Shown piece by piece: positions 33,211 through 42,841 of a stretch of 64,000 bases of DNA (the stretch's first letter is position 1; each line of letters begins with the position of its first letter). Under the pieces are notes generated by a model. That model saw only the letters and a list, made by a program, of their open reading frames with translations, made no database searches and was not told where the DNA came from. The translations under genes were made by a program, and so were the position numbers. This stretch comes from Planosporangium mesophilum (lineage in GTDB: Bacteria > Actinomycetota > Actinomycetes > Mycobacteriales > Micromonosporaceae), in assembly GCF_016863255.1 (NCBI RefSeq), contig NZ_BOON01000047.1, positions 1 through 64,000 on the forward strand, written 5' to 3'.

Positions 33211-34118
33211 TCGATCCCGGCGGCGGGCCGGTTATGGCGCGGGCCACCGGAAACCGTTCGCACCCCCGGCAAGATCAGCACCAACGAGAAGACCGCGCTG
33301 GCGGAGATCAAACGCATCGAGCAGGAGACCCTTCCGCTGGTCGAGCGGGTGATCAGCCTCCGGATGGCGGGCGACACCGACCAGGCGCTCGGGGTACTGG
33401 TACAGCAGGCGAAGCCGCTGTTCATCAAGTGGCTCGCCGCGATCAACGTCTTCATCGATCTCGAGGAGTCGATGAACCAGGCCGAGAGCGCCAAGGCTCG
33501 CGGCCTCGCGGGCGGATTCCTTCTCATCATGGTGCTGATGTGCGCCCTGGCGATCGTGATCGCGGTCGTCGTGGCCTGGTGGATCACCCGCGGCATCACC
33601 CGGCCGCTGGCGGAGGCGGTCACCGTCTTGTCGGCCGTGGCGGGCGGCGACCTGACCCGGCGGCTGAACATCACCTCCCACGACGAGGTCGGTCAGCTGG
33701 GGCGTTCCCTCAACACCGCTCTGACCACCGTCGGCGAGGTCATGACCGGGTTCGCCCACAGCGCCGACGGAGTGACGTCGGCGAGCGAGCGGATCAGTGG
33801 GCTGTCCGACCGGATCGCCAGCGGGGCGGAGGAGTCTTCGGCCAGGGCCGATGTGGTCGCGGACACGGCGGGCGGCGTCTCCCGCAACGTGCAGGGCGTC
33901 GCGGCGGCCTCGGAGCAGATGGGCTCATCCATCCGGGAGATCGCGCGTAACGCCAACGAGGCGGCGGTCGCGGGTCGCGCGATGGCCCGCCATGGAAACG
34001 ACCACCGCCACGGTGGCGCAACTGGGCGGAGTCGGTCACCGAGGCGCAGCAAGCCTCCGACGAACTCGTCCAGGTATCGGGTCAGCTCCAGTCCCTGGTG
34101 GGCAGGTTCCGGTTCTGA
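33211..34118 (+). pseudogene. Decayed methyl-accepting chemotaxis protein gene
   Basis: The recognisable frame begins after a stop at 33208 and runs without a proper start or first membrane span: the end of a four-helix sensor domain, a span (GFLLIMVLMCALAIVIAVVVA), a HAMP domain (RPLAEAVTVLSAVAGGDLTRRL) and the first methylation helix to about 33990. Reading then shifts: TTTATVAQLG appears in another frame, and VTEAQQASDELVQVSG...LVGRFRF with stop at 34116-34118, the normal MCP C-terminus, in a third. The roughly 100-residue signalling tip between these is missing. So the gene has lost its N-terminus, its CheA/CheW-contacting tip and its frame. No other chemotaxis gene is in the window. Confidence 0.8.
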
Positions 34119-34130
34119 GGCTGTGGCGTT

Positions 34131-34190
34131 GACCCCTCCGGCCTCCCGGCCGGAGGGGTCACGGCCGGAGGGGTCACGGCCGGAGGGGTC
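34131..34190. terminator. Strong hairpin with two extra copies of its 3' arm
   Basis: GACCCCTCCGGCC-TCCC-GGCCGGAGGGGTC is a perfect 13-bp stem (34131-34160) between the decayed chemotaxis gene and converging folE. The 15-base arm ACGGCCGGAGGGGTC is then repeated twice (34161-34175 and 34176-34190), so three arms compete for one partner. Confidence 0.75.
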
Positions 34191-34210
34191 AGCACCGCCG
34201 GGTGGCCGGG

Positions 34211-34813
34211 TCAGCGCTGCAGGATCAGGCTCATCGCCTCGGCGCGGGTCTTGGCGTCGTCACGGAGCAGTCCGCGGACGGCGGAGGTGACGGTACGCGA
34301 GCCGCCCTTCCTGATGCCGCGCATCGCCATGCACAGGTGCTCGCACTCCAGGACCGCGATCACACCGCGTGGCTCGAGCTGCTTCATCAGCAGCTCGGCG
34401 ACCTGCGTCGTGAGCCGCTCCTGCACCTGCGGTCGGCGCGCGAACACCTCGACCAGCCGGGCCAGCTTCGACAGTCCGGTGATCCGGCCGTCCTCCCCCG
34501 GGATGTAGCCGATGTGGGCCACCCCGTGGAACGGCAGCAGGTGGTGCTCGCAGAGGCTCATGACCTCGATGTCGCGGACGAGCACCAGCTCTTCGTGGTT
34601 GGCCTCGAACGTGGTGGTGAGGACCTGCGCCGGGTCGACCCGCAGGCCGGCGAAGAGCTCGGCGTAAGCCCTGGCGACCCGGGCCGGCGTGCGGCGCAGG
34701 CCGTCACGGTCCGGGTCCTCGCCCACGGCGATGAGGATCTCCCGGACCGCCGCCTCGATGCGCGGCAGGTCGACGGCCTTCTCGACTCTGATACCACCCA
34801 GCCGCCCGTTCAC
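34211..34813 (-). CDS. folE: GTP cyclohydrolase I, 200 aa
   Basis: First step of folate synthesis: GTP to 7,8-dihydroneopterin triphosphate. Zinc and active-site residues are in place: [12 protein letters not shown] (Cys and His ligands), [34 protein letters not shown], and the third ligand in [14 protein letters not shown]. The length is normal. GTG 34813 gives a family-like N-terminus. The frame is open further upstream (an acidic stretch before [10 protein letters not shown]) without a standard start codon, so a rare upstream start cannot be ruled out. It follows ftsH by about 100 bases and is separated from folP by the 13-kb accessory segment. Confidence 0.95.
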   Translation of the reverse strand: MNGRLGGIRVEKAVDLPRIEAAVREILIAVGEDPDRDGLRRTPARVARAYAELFAGLRVDPAQVLTTTFEANHEELVLVRDIEVMSLCEHHLLPFHGVAHIGYIPGEDGRITGLSKLARLVEVFARRPQVQERLTTQVAELLMKQLEPRGVIAVLECEHLCMAMRGIRKGGSRTVTSAVRGLLRDDAKTRAEAMSLILQR

Positions 34814-34914
34814 AAGACGGGCGGCCAGGTAGTCCAGCGATTCCTCGTACTCAACCGCGTCGTCGGACTCTGGTTCCGTGGAGCTTCCCGACGAGAGCGG
34901 ACCCGATACGGTGG

Positions 34915-36939
34915 TCAGTTCGCGCCATCCCCGGTCGAACGCTCGCCCGACGCCACGCCACTGCCGGCACCCGCGCGGGCCTCGTCACCGCCGGCCGAGG
35001 CCGTCGGCGACGGCTTGCGCAGCGCATCCAGCTCGGTGGTCGGCACGGTCGGCAGGTCGCCGCGGCGGCGCTTGCCGTTGCCGCTGTATGGCGCCATCGG
35101 CGGCCGCTTGACGACGCGGGCGCAGATCCGGGCCATGTCGGTCTGGGAGATGGTCTCCTTCTCCATCAGCTCCTCGACGATGTTGTCGAGGATGTCCCGG
35201 TACTCGACCAGGATCTCCCACGCCTCGTCGTGCGCGATCTCGATCAGCCCCCGCACCTCGGCGTCGATGTCGGCGGCGACCTTCTCCGAGTAGTTGCGCT
35301 CGTGCCCCATGGTCCGGCCGAGGAACGGCTCACCGTCGGTCTGGCCGTACTTCACGGCTCCCAGCCGGGAGCTCATGCCGTACTCGGTGACCATCGCGTG
35401 GGCGACGCTGGTCGCCTTCTCGATGTCGTTGCCGGCGCCGGTGGTGGGCTCGTGGAAGACCAGCTCCTCGGCGGCCCGGCCACCCAGCGCGTACGCCAGG
35501 GTGTCGATCAGCTCGGAGCGGGTCTGGGTGTACTTGTCCTCGGTGGGCAGCACCAGCGTGTGCCCCAGCGAGCGGCCGCGGGACAGGATCGTAACCTTGT
35601 GCACCGGCGCGGCGTGCGGCAGTGCCCAGGCCACCAGGGCGTGGCCGCCCTCGTGGTACGCGGTGACCCGCTTCTCGTGCTCGCTCATCACCCGGGTACG
35701 GCGCTCCGGACCGGCGATCACGCGGTCGATCGCCTCCTCCAGGAAGTCGTTGGTGATGGCGCGCTTGTCGACGCGGGCGGTCAGCAGGGCCGACTCGTTG
35801 ATCACGTTGGCCAGGTCGGCGCCGGTGAAGCCGGGGGTACGCCGGGCGACCGAGTCGAGGTCGACGTCGGGCGTGAACGGCTTGCCCTTGGCGTGCACCC
35901 GCAGGATGGCCTTGCGGCCCTCCATGTCCGGGCGGTCGACGGCGATCTGCCGGTCGAACCGGCCCGGGCGCAGCAGCGCCGGGTCGAGGATGTCGGGCCG
36001 GTTGGTGGCGGCGATCAGGATCACGCCGCCCTTGGTGTCGAAGCCGTCCATCTCGACCAGCAGCTGGTTGAGGGTCTGCTCGCGCTCGTCGTGACCGCCG
36101 CCGAGGCCGGCACCGCGGTGGCGACCCACGGCGTCGATCTCGTCGACGAAGACGATGGCGGGGGCGTTCGTCTTGGCCTGCTCGAACAGGTCGCGGACAC
36201 GGGAGGCGCCGACACCGACGAACATCTCGACGAAGTCCGAACCGGAGATCGAGTAGAACGGCACCCCGGCCTCGCCTGCGACGGCGCGGGCCAGCAGCGT
36301 CTTACCCGTTCCGGGCGGCCCGTACAGCAGTACGCCCTTGGGGATCTTCGCGCCGAGCGCCTGGTACTTCGCCGGCGCCTGGAGGAAGTCCTTGATCTCG
36401 TGCAGCTCCTCGACCGCCTCGTCGGCGCCCGCCACGTCGGCGAACGTCGTCTTGGGCGTGTCCTTGGAGATCAACTTGGCCTTGGACTTGCCGAAGTTGA
36501 GCACCCTCGAGCCGCCGCCCTGCATCTGCGACATGAACAGCAGCAGGAGCACGACCAGCACGCCGATCGGCAGCAGGTTGACCAGCAGCCCGACGACCAC
36601 GCTGTCCTTGGTGACCTTGGCGTCCCAGGCGTTGATCTTGCCCTGCGACTTCAGCGTGTTCAGTTCGGTGTATATATCCCGAATGGCGAGGGCGGGAACC
36701 TGCGCCTGGATCTTGTTCGTGCCGTCGACGTTCTGCTTGAGGTCGAGGGTGAGCGTCTGCTCCTTGTCCTCGAGCAGGGCCTTCTTCACATTGCCAGCCT
36801 GAAGCTGCGCAAGAGCCTGTGAGGTGTCGACCTTCTTGTAGGTGGCTCCACCGGTGAAGAGCGTGCTCGCCGCAATGGCACCGAGGATCACAATGATGAA
36901 CCAGACCACTGGCCGGCGGAAGAAACGGGTCCGTTCCAT
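34915..36939 (-). CDS. ftsH: ATP-dependent membrane zinc protease FtsH, 674 aa
   Basis: A hexameric membrane AAA+ protease that degrades misfolded and short-lived proteins. Two spans (11-28 and about 113-136) flank a small outer domain. The AAA+ module has Walker A GPPGTGKT (Lys213), Walker [13 protein letters not shown] and the second region of homology [20 protein letters not shown]. The zinc site is HEGGH (429-433). The C-terminus is an extended Ser/Gly/Ala tail, as in other actinobacterial FtsH. It is transcribed toward folE. The 254-base region upstream, up to hpt, must hold its promoter. Confidence 0.97.
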   Translation of the reverse strand: MERTRFFRRPVVWFIIVILGAIAASTLFTGGATYKKVDTSQALAQLQAGNVKKALLEDKEQTLTLDLKQNVDGTNKIQAQVPALAIRDIYTELNTLKSQGKINAWDAKVTKDSVVVGLLVNLLPIGVLVVLLLLFMSQMQGGGSRVLNFGKSKAKLISKDTPKTTFADVAGADEAVEELHEIKDFLQAPAKYQALGAKIPKGVLLYGPPGTGKTLLARAVAGEAGVPFYSISGSDFVEMFVGVGASRVRDLFEQAKTNAPAIVFVDEIDAVGRHRGAGLGGGHDEREQTLNQLLVEMDGFDTKGGVILIAATNRPDILDPALLRPGRFDRQIAVDRPDMEGRKAILRVHAKGKPFTPDVDLDSVARRTPGFTGADLANVINESALLTARVDKRAITNDFLEEAIDRVIAGPERRTRVMSEHEKRVTAYHEGGHALVAWALPHAAPVHKVTILSRGRSLGHTLVLPTEDKYTQTRSELIDTLAYALGGRAAEELVFHEPTTGAGNDIEKATSVAHAMVTEYGMSSRLGAVKYGQTDGEPFLGRTMGHERNYSEKVAADIDAEVRGLIEIAHDEAWEILVEYRDILDNIVEELMEKETISQTDMARICARVVKRPPMAPYSGNGKRRRGDLPTVPTTELDALRKPSPTASAGGDEARAGAGSGVASGERSTGDGAN

Positions 36940-37193
36940 ATCGTTGTCGGGCGCGATGCGGCGCCCGGCACCTCCTGATCCCAGAAGACAGTGCTCACGC
37001 CGGGTCCGTATCGACGCGAGGCCGCGTGCGCCAAGGCGGCGGCACGTCGGTTATTCGACGGTACACCGTGCGCGCCACCAACGCGGACGAGCACCGTCTC
37101 TGCCAGGAGGTGCTGGTCCCTCCCTCTAACCAGGGGAAGAGAGATGAAACCAGGCTCAGACACGGGTTTAGCCGGCGAACCGGATATGCCCGT

Positions 37194-37766
37194 TCAGCTT
37201 TGGGCGTACACACCCTTCCGGAGGACGCCCACGTAGGGCACCTCGCGGTAGCGCTCGCTGTAGTCCAGGCCGTACCCGACCACGAACTCGTTCGGGATGT
37301 CGAAGCCCACGTACTTGACCGGTACGTCGACCTTCACGGCGTCCGGCTTGCGCAGGAGCGCGACGACCTCGACCGAGGCGGCCGACCGGCTCTGGAGGTA
37401 CTTCAACAGCCACGAAAGAGTGAGCCCGGAGTCGACGATGTCCTCGACGACGATCACGCGCCGGCCGGCGATGTCGCGGTCGAGATCCTTGAGGATCCGG
37501 ACCACCCCGGAGGAGGTGGTGCCCTGGCCGTACGACGACACGGCCATGAACTCCATCTCCACCGGCGGCCCGTACCGCCCCAGCGCGCGGGCGAAGTCGG
37601 CCATGAACATGACCGCGCCCTTCAGGACGCCCACCAACAGCACGGATTCGGAGCTCCCGTGGTCGGCGGCGACCTGCTTGGCCAACTCGTCGATCTTTTC
37701 GCGAATCTGATCTTCACTGACGATCACGCGGTCGATGTCGGCGGCGTGCCAGTTGCCCTCGGCCAT
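37194..37766 (-). CDS. hpt: Hypoxanthine (purine) phosphoribosyltransferase, 190 aa
   Basis: Salvages hypoxanthine and guanine with PRPP to IMP and GMP. The PRPP-binding motif VIVVEDIVDSGLTL lies near residues 99-112. The flexible-loop segment EFMAVSSYGQGTTSSG precedes it, and the purine-binding KYVGFDIPNEFVVGYGLDY is near the end. The length is usual. In this lineage it normally lies between tilS and ftsH; here a small ORF, a GlxA-type regulator and ggt have come between it and tilS. Confidence 0.95.
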   Translation of the reverse strand: MAEGNWHAADIDRVIVSEDQIREKIDELAKQVAADHGSSESVLLVGVLKGAVMFMADFARALGRYGPPVEMEFMAVSSYGQGTTSSGVVRILKDLDRDIAGRRVIVVEDIVDSGLTLSWLLKYLQSRSAASVEVVALLRKPDAVKVDVPVKYVGFDIPNEFVVGYGLDYSERYREVPYVGVLRKGVYAQS

Positions 37767-37828
37767 GGCGACAAGCCTGCCCGATGCCGTCAGCGCGCCC
37801 TACCCGGGGGTACCGCAAAGGGAGATCG

Positions 37829-37975
37829 TCACATCGGCGAACCCGGGTGGTTCGGTTGACGCCGGCCGTCGACCGACGGGATCCAGTCGGCGCCGTCGCG
37901 GCTGTCGGTGGTCAGGCCCGCTGCCGAGGCGACGGCGAGCAGGACGAGGAAGACGAGGAGTACGAGCAGACTCAT
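37829..37975 (-). CDS. Small single-span membrane protein, 48 aa
   Basis: Begins MSLLVLLVFLVLLAVASAAG, one clear membrane helix, and ends in a short polar tail with DSRDGADWIPSVDGRR. AAGGGG lies a normal distance before ATG 37975, which argues for translation. No family is recognised. It lies 62 bases upstream of hpt on the same strand, so it may lead that transcript. It could also be a chance frame, since 48 codons is short in GC-rich DNA. Confidence 0.45.
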   Translation of the reverse strand: MSLLVLLVFLVLLAVASAAGLTTDSRDGADWIPSVDGRRQPNHPGSPM

Positions 37976-38107
37976 GGCGGCCAACCCCTTTTCCGGTTGA
38001 GGGTCCTGGCCGGTGCGCACCGGGTTCGATATGAGCGTCTCCCACCCGACCATCCCCGCACAGTGGCAGGATTGCCATAGCACATCGATTTTCTGCCACT
38101 TCGGCGG

Positions 38108-38113
38108 TACGAT
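38108..38113 (+). promoter_or_regulatory. -10 box TACGAT for a leaderless start at 38120
   Basis: TACGAT, six bases, then ATG 38120; no ribosome-binding site. Confidence 0.55.
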
Positions 38114-38119
38114 CGCCGC

Positions 38120-39079
38120 ATGCTGAAACGGGTCGCCGTGATCGTGCTCGACGGGGTCGCACCCTTCGAGCTGGGCGTGCTCTGCGAGGTCTTCGGCACC
38201 GACCGGGTCGCCGACGGCTTCCCCGGCTACGAGTTCGACACCTGCTCACCCGGGGGCCGGCCGGTCCGTACCAAGTCGGGGTGGCTGCTGACGCCCACCG
38301 CCGACCTGGCGCCGGTCGACCGGGCCGACCTGGTCGCCGTGCCCGCCTACCCGGTCGACTCCACCACCCCGCCAGAGGTTCTCGACGCCCTGCGCCGGGC
38401 GGCCGACCGGGGGGCCTACGTGCTCTCCGTCTGCTCCGGCGCGTTCCTGCTCGCCGAGGCCGGCCTGCTGGACGGGCGGCGGGCCACCACGCACTGGAAG
38501 CACGCCGACGACCTCGCCCGGCGGTACCCGACGGTGTCGGTCGACCCGAACGTGCTGTACGTGGCCGAGGACAACATCGTCACCAGCGCCGGCACCGCCG
38601 CCGGCATCGACCTGTGCCTGCACCTGGTACGCCGCGAGCACGGCTCCGCGGTCGCCACGGCCCTCGCGCGGCGCATGGTGGTGCCACCGCACCGCGACGG
38701 CGGGCAGGCGCAGTACGTGGAGGCGCCGCTGCCGCGTACGGCCGACGCACCGACCCTGGAGCCCCTGCTGTCGTGGCTGGTCACCACGCTCGACCAGGAG
38801 CACACGGTGGAGTCGCTGGCCGCCCGGGCACACATGTCCGAGCGCACCTTCGCCCGGCGCTTCCGGGCCGAGACGGGCACGACGCCGCACGAGTGGCTCA
38901 CCGGGCAGCGGGTGCTGCTCGCCCGGCGGCTACTGGAGGACACCGACCTCGGGGTCGACGCGGTCGCTGCCCGGTCCGGCTTCGGCACCGCGGCGATGCT
39001 GCGCCACCACTTCACCAAGCGGGTGGGCGCGACCCCCCAGTCGTACCGGACGACCTTCCGCGACCGGGCCGTCGCCTAG
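38120..39079 (+). CDS. GlxA-family transcriptional regulator (DJ-1/PfpI + AraC), 319 aa
   Basis: Residues about 5-170 form a class I glutamine-amidotransferase-like (DJ-1/PfpI) sensor domain with the nucleophile-elbow sequence VCSGAFLLAEAGLLDGR. Residues about 215-315 hold two AraC helix-turn-helix units (HTVESLAARAHMSERTFARRF, then VDAVAARSGFGTAAMLRHHF). Such regulators usually activate amino-acid or amine catabolism. The target is not evident; ggt converges on it and shares its stop site, so it is not simply upstream of that gene. It is leaderless. Confidence 0.85.
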   Translation: MLKRVAVIVLDGVAPFELGVLCEVFGTDRVADGFPGYEFDTCSPGGRPVRTKSGWLLTPTADLAPVDRADLVAVPAYPVDSTTPPEVLDALRRAADRGAYVLSVCSGAFLLAEAGLLDGRRATTHWKHADDLARRYPTVSVDPNVLYVAEDNIVTSAGTAAGIDLCLHLVRREHGSAVATALARRMVVPPHRDGGQAQYVEAPLPRTADAPTLEPLLSWLVTTLDQEHTVESLAARAHMSERTFARRFRAETGTTPHEWLTGQRVLLARRLLEDTDLGVDAVAARSGFGTAAMLRHHFTKRVGATPQSYRTTFRDRAVA

Positions 39080-40728
39080 TAACCGACGGCGCTGCCGTCC
39101 GCCCGGGGCTCGCTTCCGGCCACGTACCCGGCGCCGTCCGCCAGCCGCCAGATCGCCTGGCCGAACCCGAAACCACCCGATTCAGCGACACTCACGTCGT
39201 GGCCGCGCCGGCGCAGCCCCTCGACCGCCTCCCGGCCCTCGTCGTCGGCCACCATGCCCGGCTCGACGCGCACCTCGGTGCCCGCGTGCCAGTACCAGCG
39301 GGGCCGGTCGAGGGCCTGCTGCGGGTCCAGACCGTCGTCGACCGTCGACAGCACCACCTGGACGTGGCCCTGGGGCTGCATGTGCCCGCCCATCACCCCG
39401 AACGGGCCGACGGCCTCGCCGCCGCGGGTCAGGAAGCCGGGGATGATCGTGTGGAACGGCCGCTTGCCGGGCGCCGCGACGTTCGGGTGGCCGGCCTCCA
39501 GTACGAACCCGGCGCCCCGGTTCTGCAGGTTGAACCCGGTGCCGGGGACCACGACGTGGGAGCCGAAGCCCATGTAGTTGGACTGGATCAGGCTGACCAT
39601 CATGCCGTCGGCGTCGGCCGTGCACAGGTAGACGGTGCCGCCCCGGAGCGGGTCGCCGGGCGGCGGGACCGACGCGCGATCGGAGATCAGCGCACGCCGT
39701 TGCGCCGAATAACCGCGATCAAGCAGTGCCGGAACCGGGGTCGCCACGAAATCAGGGTCTGCCACGAAGGCGTGCGCGTCGGCGAAGCCCAGCTTCATCG
39801 CCTCGATCTGCCGGTGCAGCCGCTCCTCCAGCGAGGCGCCAGCCGGGTCGTACCCCTCGAGCACGTTCAACGCGAGCAGCGCCGCGATGCCCTGCCCGTT
39901 GGGCGGGATCTCCCAGACGTCGTACCCGCGGTAGTTCACCGAGATCGGCTCCACCCACGTCGACGTGTGCTCGGCGAGGTCGTCCGCGGTCAGCAGACCG
40001 CCGGTGGCGGCCGCGAAGTCCCCGATCGCCGTCGCGATCTCGCCGCGGTAGAACGCCTCCGACCCGGTCTCGGCGATCAACCGCAGGGTCCGGGCGGCGT
40101 CCGGGTTGCGCCACCGCTCCCCCGCCCGCGGCGCCCGCCCGCCCGGCGCGAACACCCTGCTCCACTCCTCGAACTCCGGCCCGCGCAGATCGGCGTGTAA
40201 CCGCCGGACGGCGGAGTCCCAGCCGGCGGCGACCGTCGGCGAGACCGGGTACCCGTGCTCGGCGTACCCGATGGCGTCGGTGAACAGGTCCGCGTACGGC
40301 AGCGCACCGAACCGCTCGTGCAGGTCACGCCAGCCCGCCGGCGCGCCGGGCACGGTCACCGGCAGCCAGCCCCGGTCGGGTACGACCTCGGCGGCGCCCG
40401 CCTGCGCGCCGCCGAGCGCCGCCGACGCGACCGCACCGGCGCCGCGTTCGCGGATCAGCTCCGGGGTGAACGTGGCGGGTGAGCGGCCGGAGGCGTTGAG
40501 CCCGTGCAGCGTCCGGCCGTCCCATACCAGAGCGAAGAGGTCGCCGCCGATGTCGTTGGAGCCGGGCTGCACGACGGTCAGGGCGATGGCGGTGGCGATC
40601 GCCGCGTCGACGGCGTTGCCGCCGCGGCGCAGCACCGCGAGGCCCGCCGAAGCGGCGAGCGGCTGGCTGGTGGCCACGGCGCCCCGTGGCGCGTGGACCG
40701 GCTTGCGGCCGTGGTACGACTGCGGCAT
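39076..40728 (-). CDS. ggt: Gamma-glutamyltransferase family protein, 550 aa
   Basis: An Ntn-hydrolase of the GGT/cephalosporin acylase family. The N-terminal half has GGNAVDAAIATAIALTVVQPGSNDIGGDLFALVWDG. The autoprocessing threonine should be in RGGTVYLCTADADGMMVSLIQSN (near residue 365), followed by the glycine-rich site VMGGHMQPQGH. There is no signal peptide, so it would be cytoplasmic, unlike secreted GGTs; YwrD-type relatives share this. The usual T-[ST]-H-x-[ST] is replaced by TVYLCT, so the substrate may not be glutathione. The stop shares a CTAG with the stop of the regulator. The promoter box overlaps the end of tilS. Confidence 0.85.
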   Translation of the reverse strand: MPQSYHGRKPVHAPRGAVATSQPLAASAGLAVLRRGGNAVDAAIATAIALTVVQPGSNDIGGDLFALVWDGRTLHGLNASGRSPATFTPELIRERGAGAVASAALGGAQAGAAEVVPDRGWLPVTVPGAPAGWRDLHERFGALPYADLFTDAIGYAEHGYPVSPTVAAGWDSAVRRLHADLRGPEFEEWSRVFAPGGRAPRAGERWRNPDAARTLRLIAETGSEAFYRGEIATAIGDFAAATGGLLTADDLAEHTSTWVEPISVNYRGYDVWEIPPNGQGIAALLALNVLEGYDPAGASLEERLHRQIEAMKLGFADAHAFVADPDFVATPVPALLDRGYSAQRRALISDRASVPPPGDPLRGGTVYLCTADADGMMVSLIQSNYMGFGSHVVVPGTGFNLQNRGAGFVLEAGHPNVAAPGKRPFHTIIPGFLTRGGEAVGPFGVMGGHMQPQGHVQVVLSTVDDGLDPQQALDRPRWYWHAGTEVRVEPGMVADDEGREAVEGLRRRGHDVSVAESGGFGFGQAIWRLADGAGYVAGSEPRADGSAVGY

Positions 40729-40735
40729 GGACGAA

Positions 40736-40741
40736 ACCCTA
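40736..40741 (-). promoter_or_regulatory. -10 box TAGGGT for a leaderless start at 40728
   Basis: TAGGGT includes the stop codon region of tilS; seven bases then separate it from ATG 40728 on the minus strand. Confidence 0.5.
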
Positions 40742-41725
40742 ACCCTGCGAGACGGTCAGCCGGCCGTCCCGGCGGGTGACCTGTAGGGCACCGGGTAGGG
40801 CCACCGCCCGCTGCCCGTGCCACCGGGCGACCAGCGCGTCGAGCGCGTCGATGTGGCGGGCCGACAGCGCCGAGCCGCTCACCCCCAGGCCGCGGGCCCA
40901 GGCGTGCAGGACCCGGGTACGCAGGGCGGCCGGCAGGTCTGCCAGTACGTCGACCCGCAGGCCACCCTCGCCGTCGGCGGCGTCCTCGGCCGCCGTGGCG
41001 GCGAGGGCGTCGAGCACCTCGGCGTCGGCCGCGGCGAGCGAGGCGGCGCGCGCCAGGTTGCCCACGAGCCCGGGGCCGAGCGCGTCGGTGAGCGCCGGGA
41101 GCAGGGCCCGTACCCGGGCCCGGGCGTACGACGGGTCGGTGTTGTGCGGGTCGCACCACGGTTGGAGGCCGAGCACCTCGCAGGCCGCGGCCGTGTCCGC
41201 GCGGGCCACGTCGAGCAGGGGCCGCAGCAGCGCCACGCCGTTGACGTCGCGGCGGGCCGGCATCGCGGCCAGCCCGCGCGGGCCGGCCCCCCGGGCCAGC
41301 GCCAGCAGTACGGTCTCGGCCTGGTCGTTGCGGGTGTGGCCGAGCAGGACCGCGACCGCGCCGGTACGCCGCGCGGCATCGATCAGCGCCTCGTAGCGCG
41401 CCTCGCGGGCCGCCGCCTCGGGACCGCCCACTCTCCCGCCCACCTCGACCCGCGTCGTTACCACGGGACCGAGAGGTAAAGTTCTCGCCCATTTCGCCAC
41501 GGCCTCGGCGCGGTCGGCGGAGCCGGGCTGCAACTGGTGGTCGACGGTGACCAGTCCACACCGGAGCCCCTGCCGGGGCACGACGAACGCGCTGGCGGCC
41601 GCGAGCGCCAGCGAGTCGGCCCCGCCCGAGCAGGCCACCAGGACCAGCGACCCCGGCGGCACATACGCCAGTGCCCGGCGGACCGCGACCCGCACCGCTG
41701 CTACCGACGGCGCCAGCGCGGCCAT
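40739..41725 (-). CDS. tilS: tRNA(Ile)-lysidine synthase, 328 aa
   Basis: Converts the wobble C of tRNA-Ile(CAU) to lysidine so that AUA is read as Ile; essential in most bacteria. The PP-loop SGGADSLAL lies at residues 33-41 and the domain continues with HTRNDQAETVLLALARGAGPRGLAAM. The C-terminal domain is the short actinobacterial form. It starts 4 bases after the metalloprotease gene, so the two form an operon. Confidence 0.93.
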   Translation of the reverse strand: MAALAPSVAAVRVAVRRALAYVPPGSLVLVACSGGADSLALAAASAFVVPRQGLRCGLVTVDHQLQPGSADRAEAVAKWARTLPLGPVVTTRVEVGGRVGGPEAAAREARYEALIDAARRTGAVAVLLGHTRNDQAETVLLALARGAGPRGLAAMPARRDVNGVALLRPLLDVARADTAAACEVLGLQPWCDPHNTDPSYARARVRALLPALTDALGPGLVGNLARAASLAAADAEVLDALAATAAEDAADGEGGLRVDVLADLPAALRTRVLHAWARGLGVSGSALSARHIDALDALVARWHGQRAVALPGALQVTRRDGRLTVSQG

Positions 41726-41729
41726 GGGA

Positions 41730-42788
41730 TCACGCGGCGTTGTCGCGGAGCACCCGGTTGATCCAGGCGTCCGGCTCGGTCAGCTCGGACAGCCTGGGCA
41801 GGGTCAGCGGCGACTGCCAGACCCGGTTGAACTCGGCCATGCCGACCCGCTCGACGACGCTGTGGACGAACTTGCGGCCCTCCGCGTACTGACGCAGCTT
41901 CACCTCGATGCCGAGCAGCTTGCGCAGCACCCGCTCGAGCGGGTTGGCCGCCTCCCGGCGGCGGTTGAAGCTGGCGCGGATCGTGTCGACCGACGGCACC
42001 ACCTCGGGGCCAACGCCGTCCATGACGAACTCGGCGTGCCCCTCCAGCAGGGTCATCAGCGCGGTCAGCCGGTCCAGGACCCGGCGCTGGGCCGGCGTCT
42101 GGACCAGGTCCAGCACGGATGCCCGGCTGTCCGGGTTGCGCACTGCCTCGGCCAGCGCCCACGCCCCGTGGCGCAGCCGCTCCAGGAGCTGCTCACGGTC
42201 GATCTGCGCGGCGTCCACGAACGCCTGTACCTCGCCCAGGAAGTGCCCGCGCAGCCACGGCACCGCGGTGAACTGCGTGCGGTGGGTGACCTCGTGCAGG
42301 CAGACCCACAGCCGGAAGTCGCGCGGGTCCGCGCCCAGCTTGCGCTCGACGTCGACGATGTTGGGCGCGACGAGCAGGAGCTGACCGGGGTCGCTGGAGA
42401 AGACCTCGTACTGACCGAGCACCCGCCCGGACAGGTAGGCCAGCACCGTACCCGCCTGCACGCCGGTGACCCGGCCGCCGATCGCGGTCGCGAGGGGGCC
42501 CGGCGGCCGACCGCCGGTCAGGCGTTCGGCGAGCGGGGTGATGACGCGCCGAAGCCCCTGGATGTTGGCCTCCGCCCAGTCGCGCCGGTCGACCACCCGC
42601 ACGCCCGGATCCGGCCCGACCGGGCGCAGCATGGTGTAGTCGAGGACGTGACGGGCGGCCTCGTCGGCGCGCTGCCGCAGATCGGCGACGACCTCTACCG
42701 CCTCGTCGTAGGACACCTGCGGACCGGTCCGGCCCAGCGCGGCGGCGGTAGCCGTGGCCAGGTCCCAGTCGACGAACTGCTGCGACAT
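41730..42788 (-). CDS. Zinc-dependent metalloprotease-like protein (DUF2342), 352 aa
   Basis: Carries HEVTH (165-169), the HExxH zinc motif, with a possible third ligand in EGHAEFVMDG near 235. It belongs to a family found next to tilS and dacB throughout actinobacteria, annotated from time to time as associated with coenzyme F420 synthesis; its true substrate is unknown. It is cytoplasmic, with no signal peptide. ATG 42788 (MSQQFVDW) fits the family and has a -10 box six bases upstream. Confidence 0.85.
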   Translation of the reverse strand: MSQQFVDWDLATATAAALGRTGPQVSYDEAVEVVADLRQRADEAARHVLDYTMLRPVGPDPGVRVVDRRDWAEANIQGLRRVITPLAERLTGGRPPGPLATAIGGRVTGVQAGTVLAYLSGRVLGQYEVFSSDPGQLLLVAPNIVDVERKLGADPRDFRLWVCLHEVTHRTQFTAVPWLRGHFLGEVQAFVDAAQIDREQLLERLRHGAWALAEAVRNPDSRASVLDLVQTPAQRRVLDRLTALMTLLEGHAEFVMDGVGPEVVPSVDTIRASFNRRREAANPLERVLRKLLGIEVKLRQYAEGRKFVHSVVERVGMAEFNRVWQSPLTLPRLSELTEPDAWINRVLRDNAA

Positions 42789-42794
42789 GTCCCC

Positions 42795-42800
42795 ACCGTA
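42795..42800 (-). promoter_or_regulatory. -10 box TACGGT for a leaderless start at 42788
   Basis: TACGGT, six bases, ATG on the minus strand. The GGGG in the gap could also act as a weak ribosome site. Confidence 0.5.
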
Positions 42801-42841
42801 CCCGGACTTGACCACCGGAAGATTTCGTCCCTTTCAAACAG

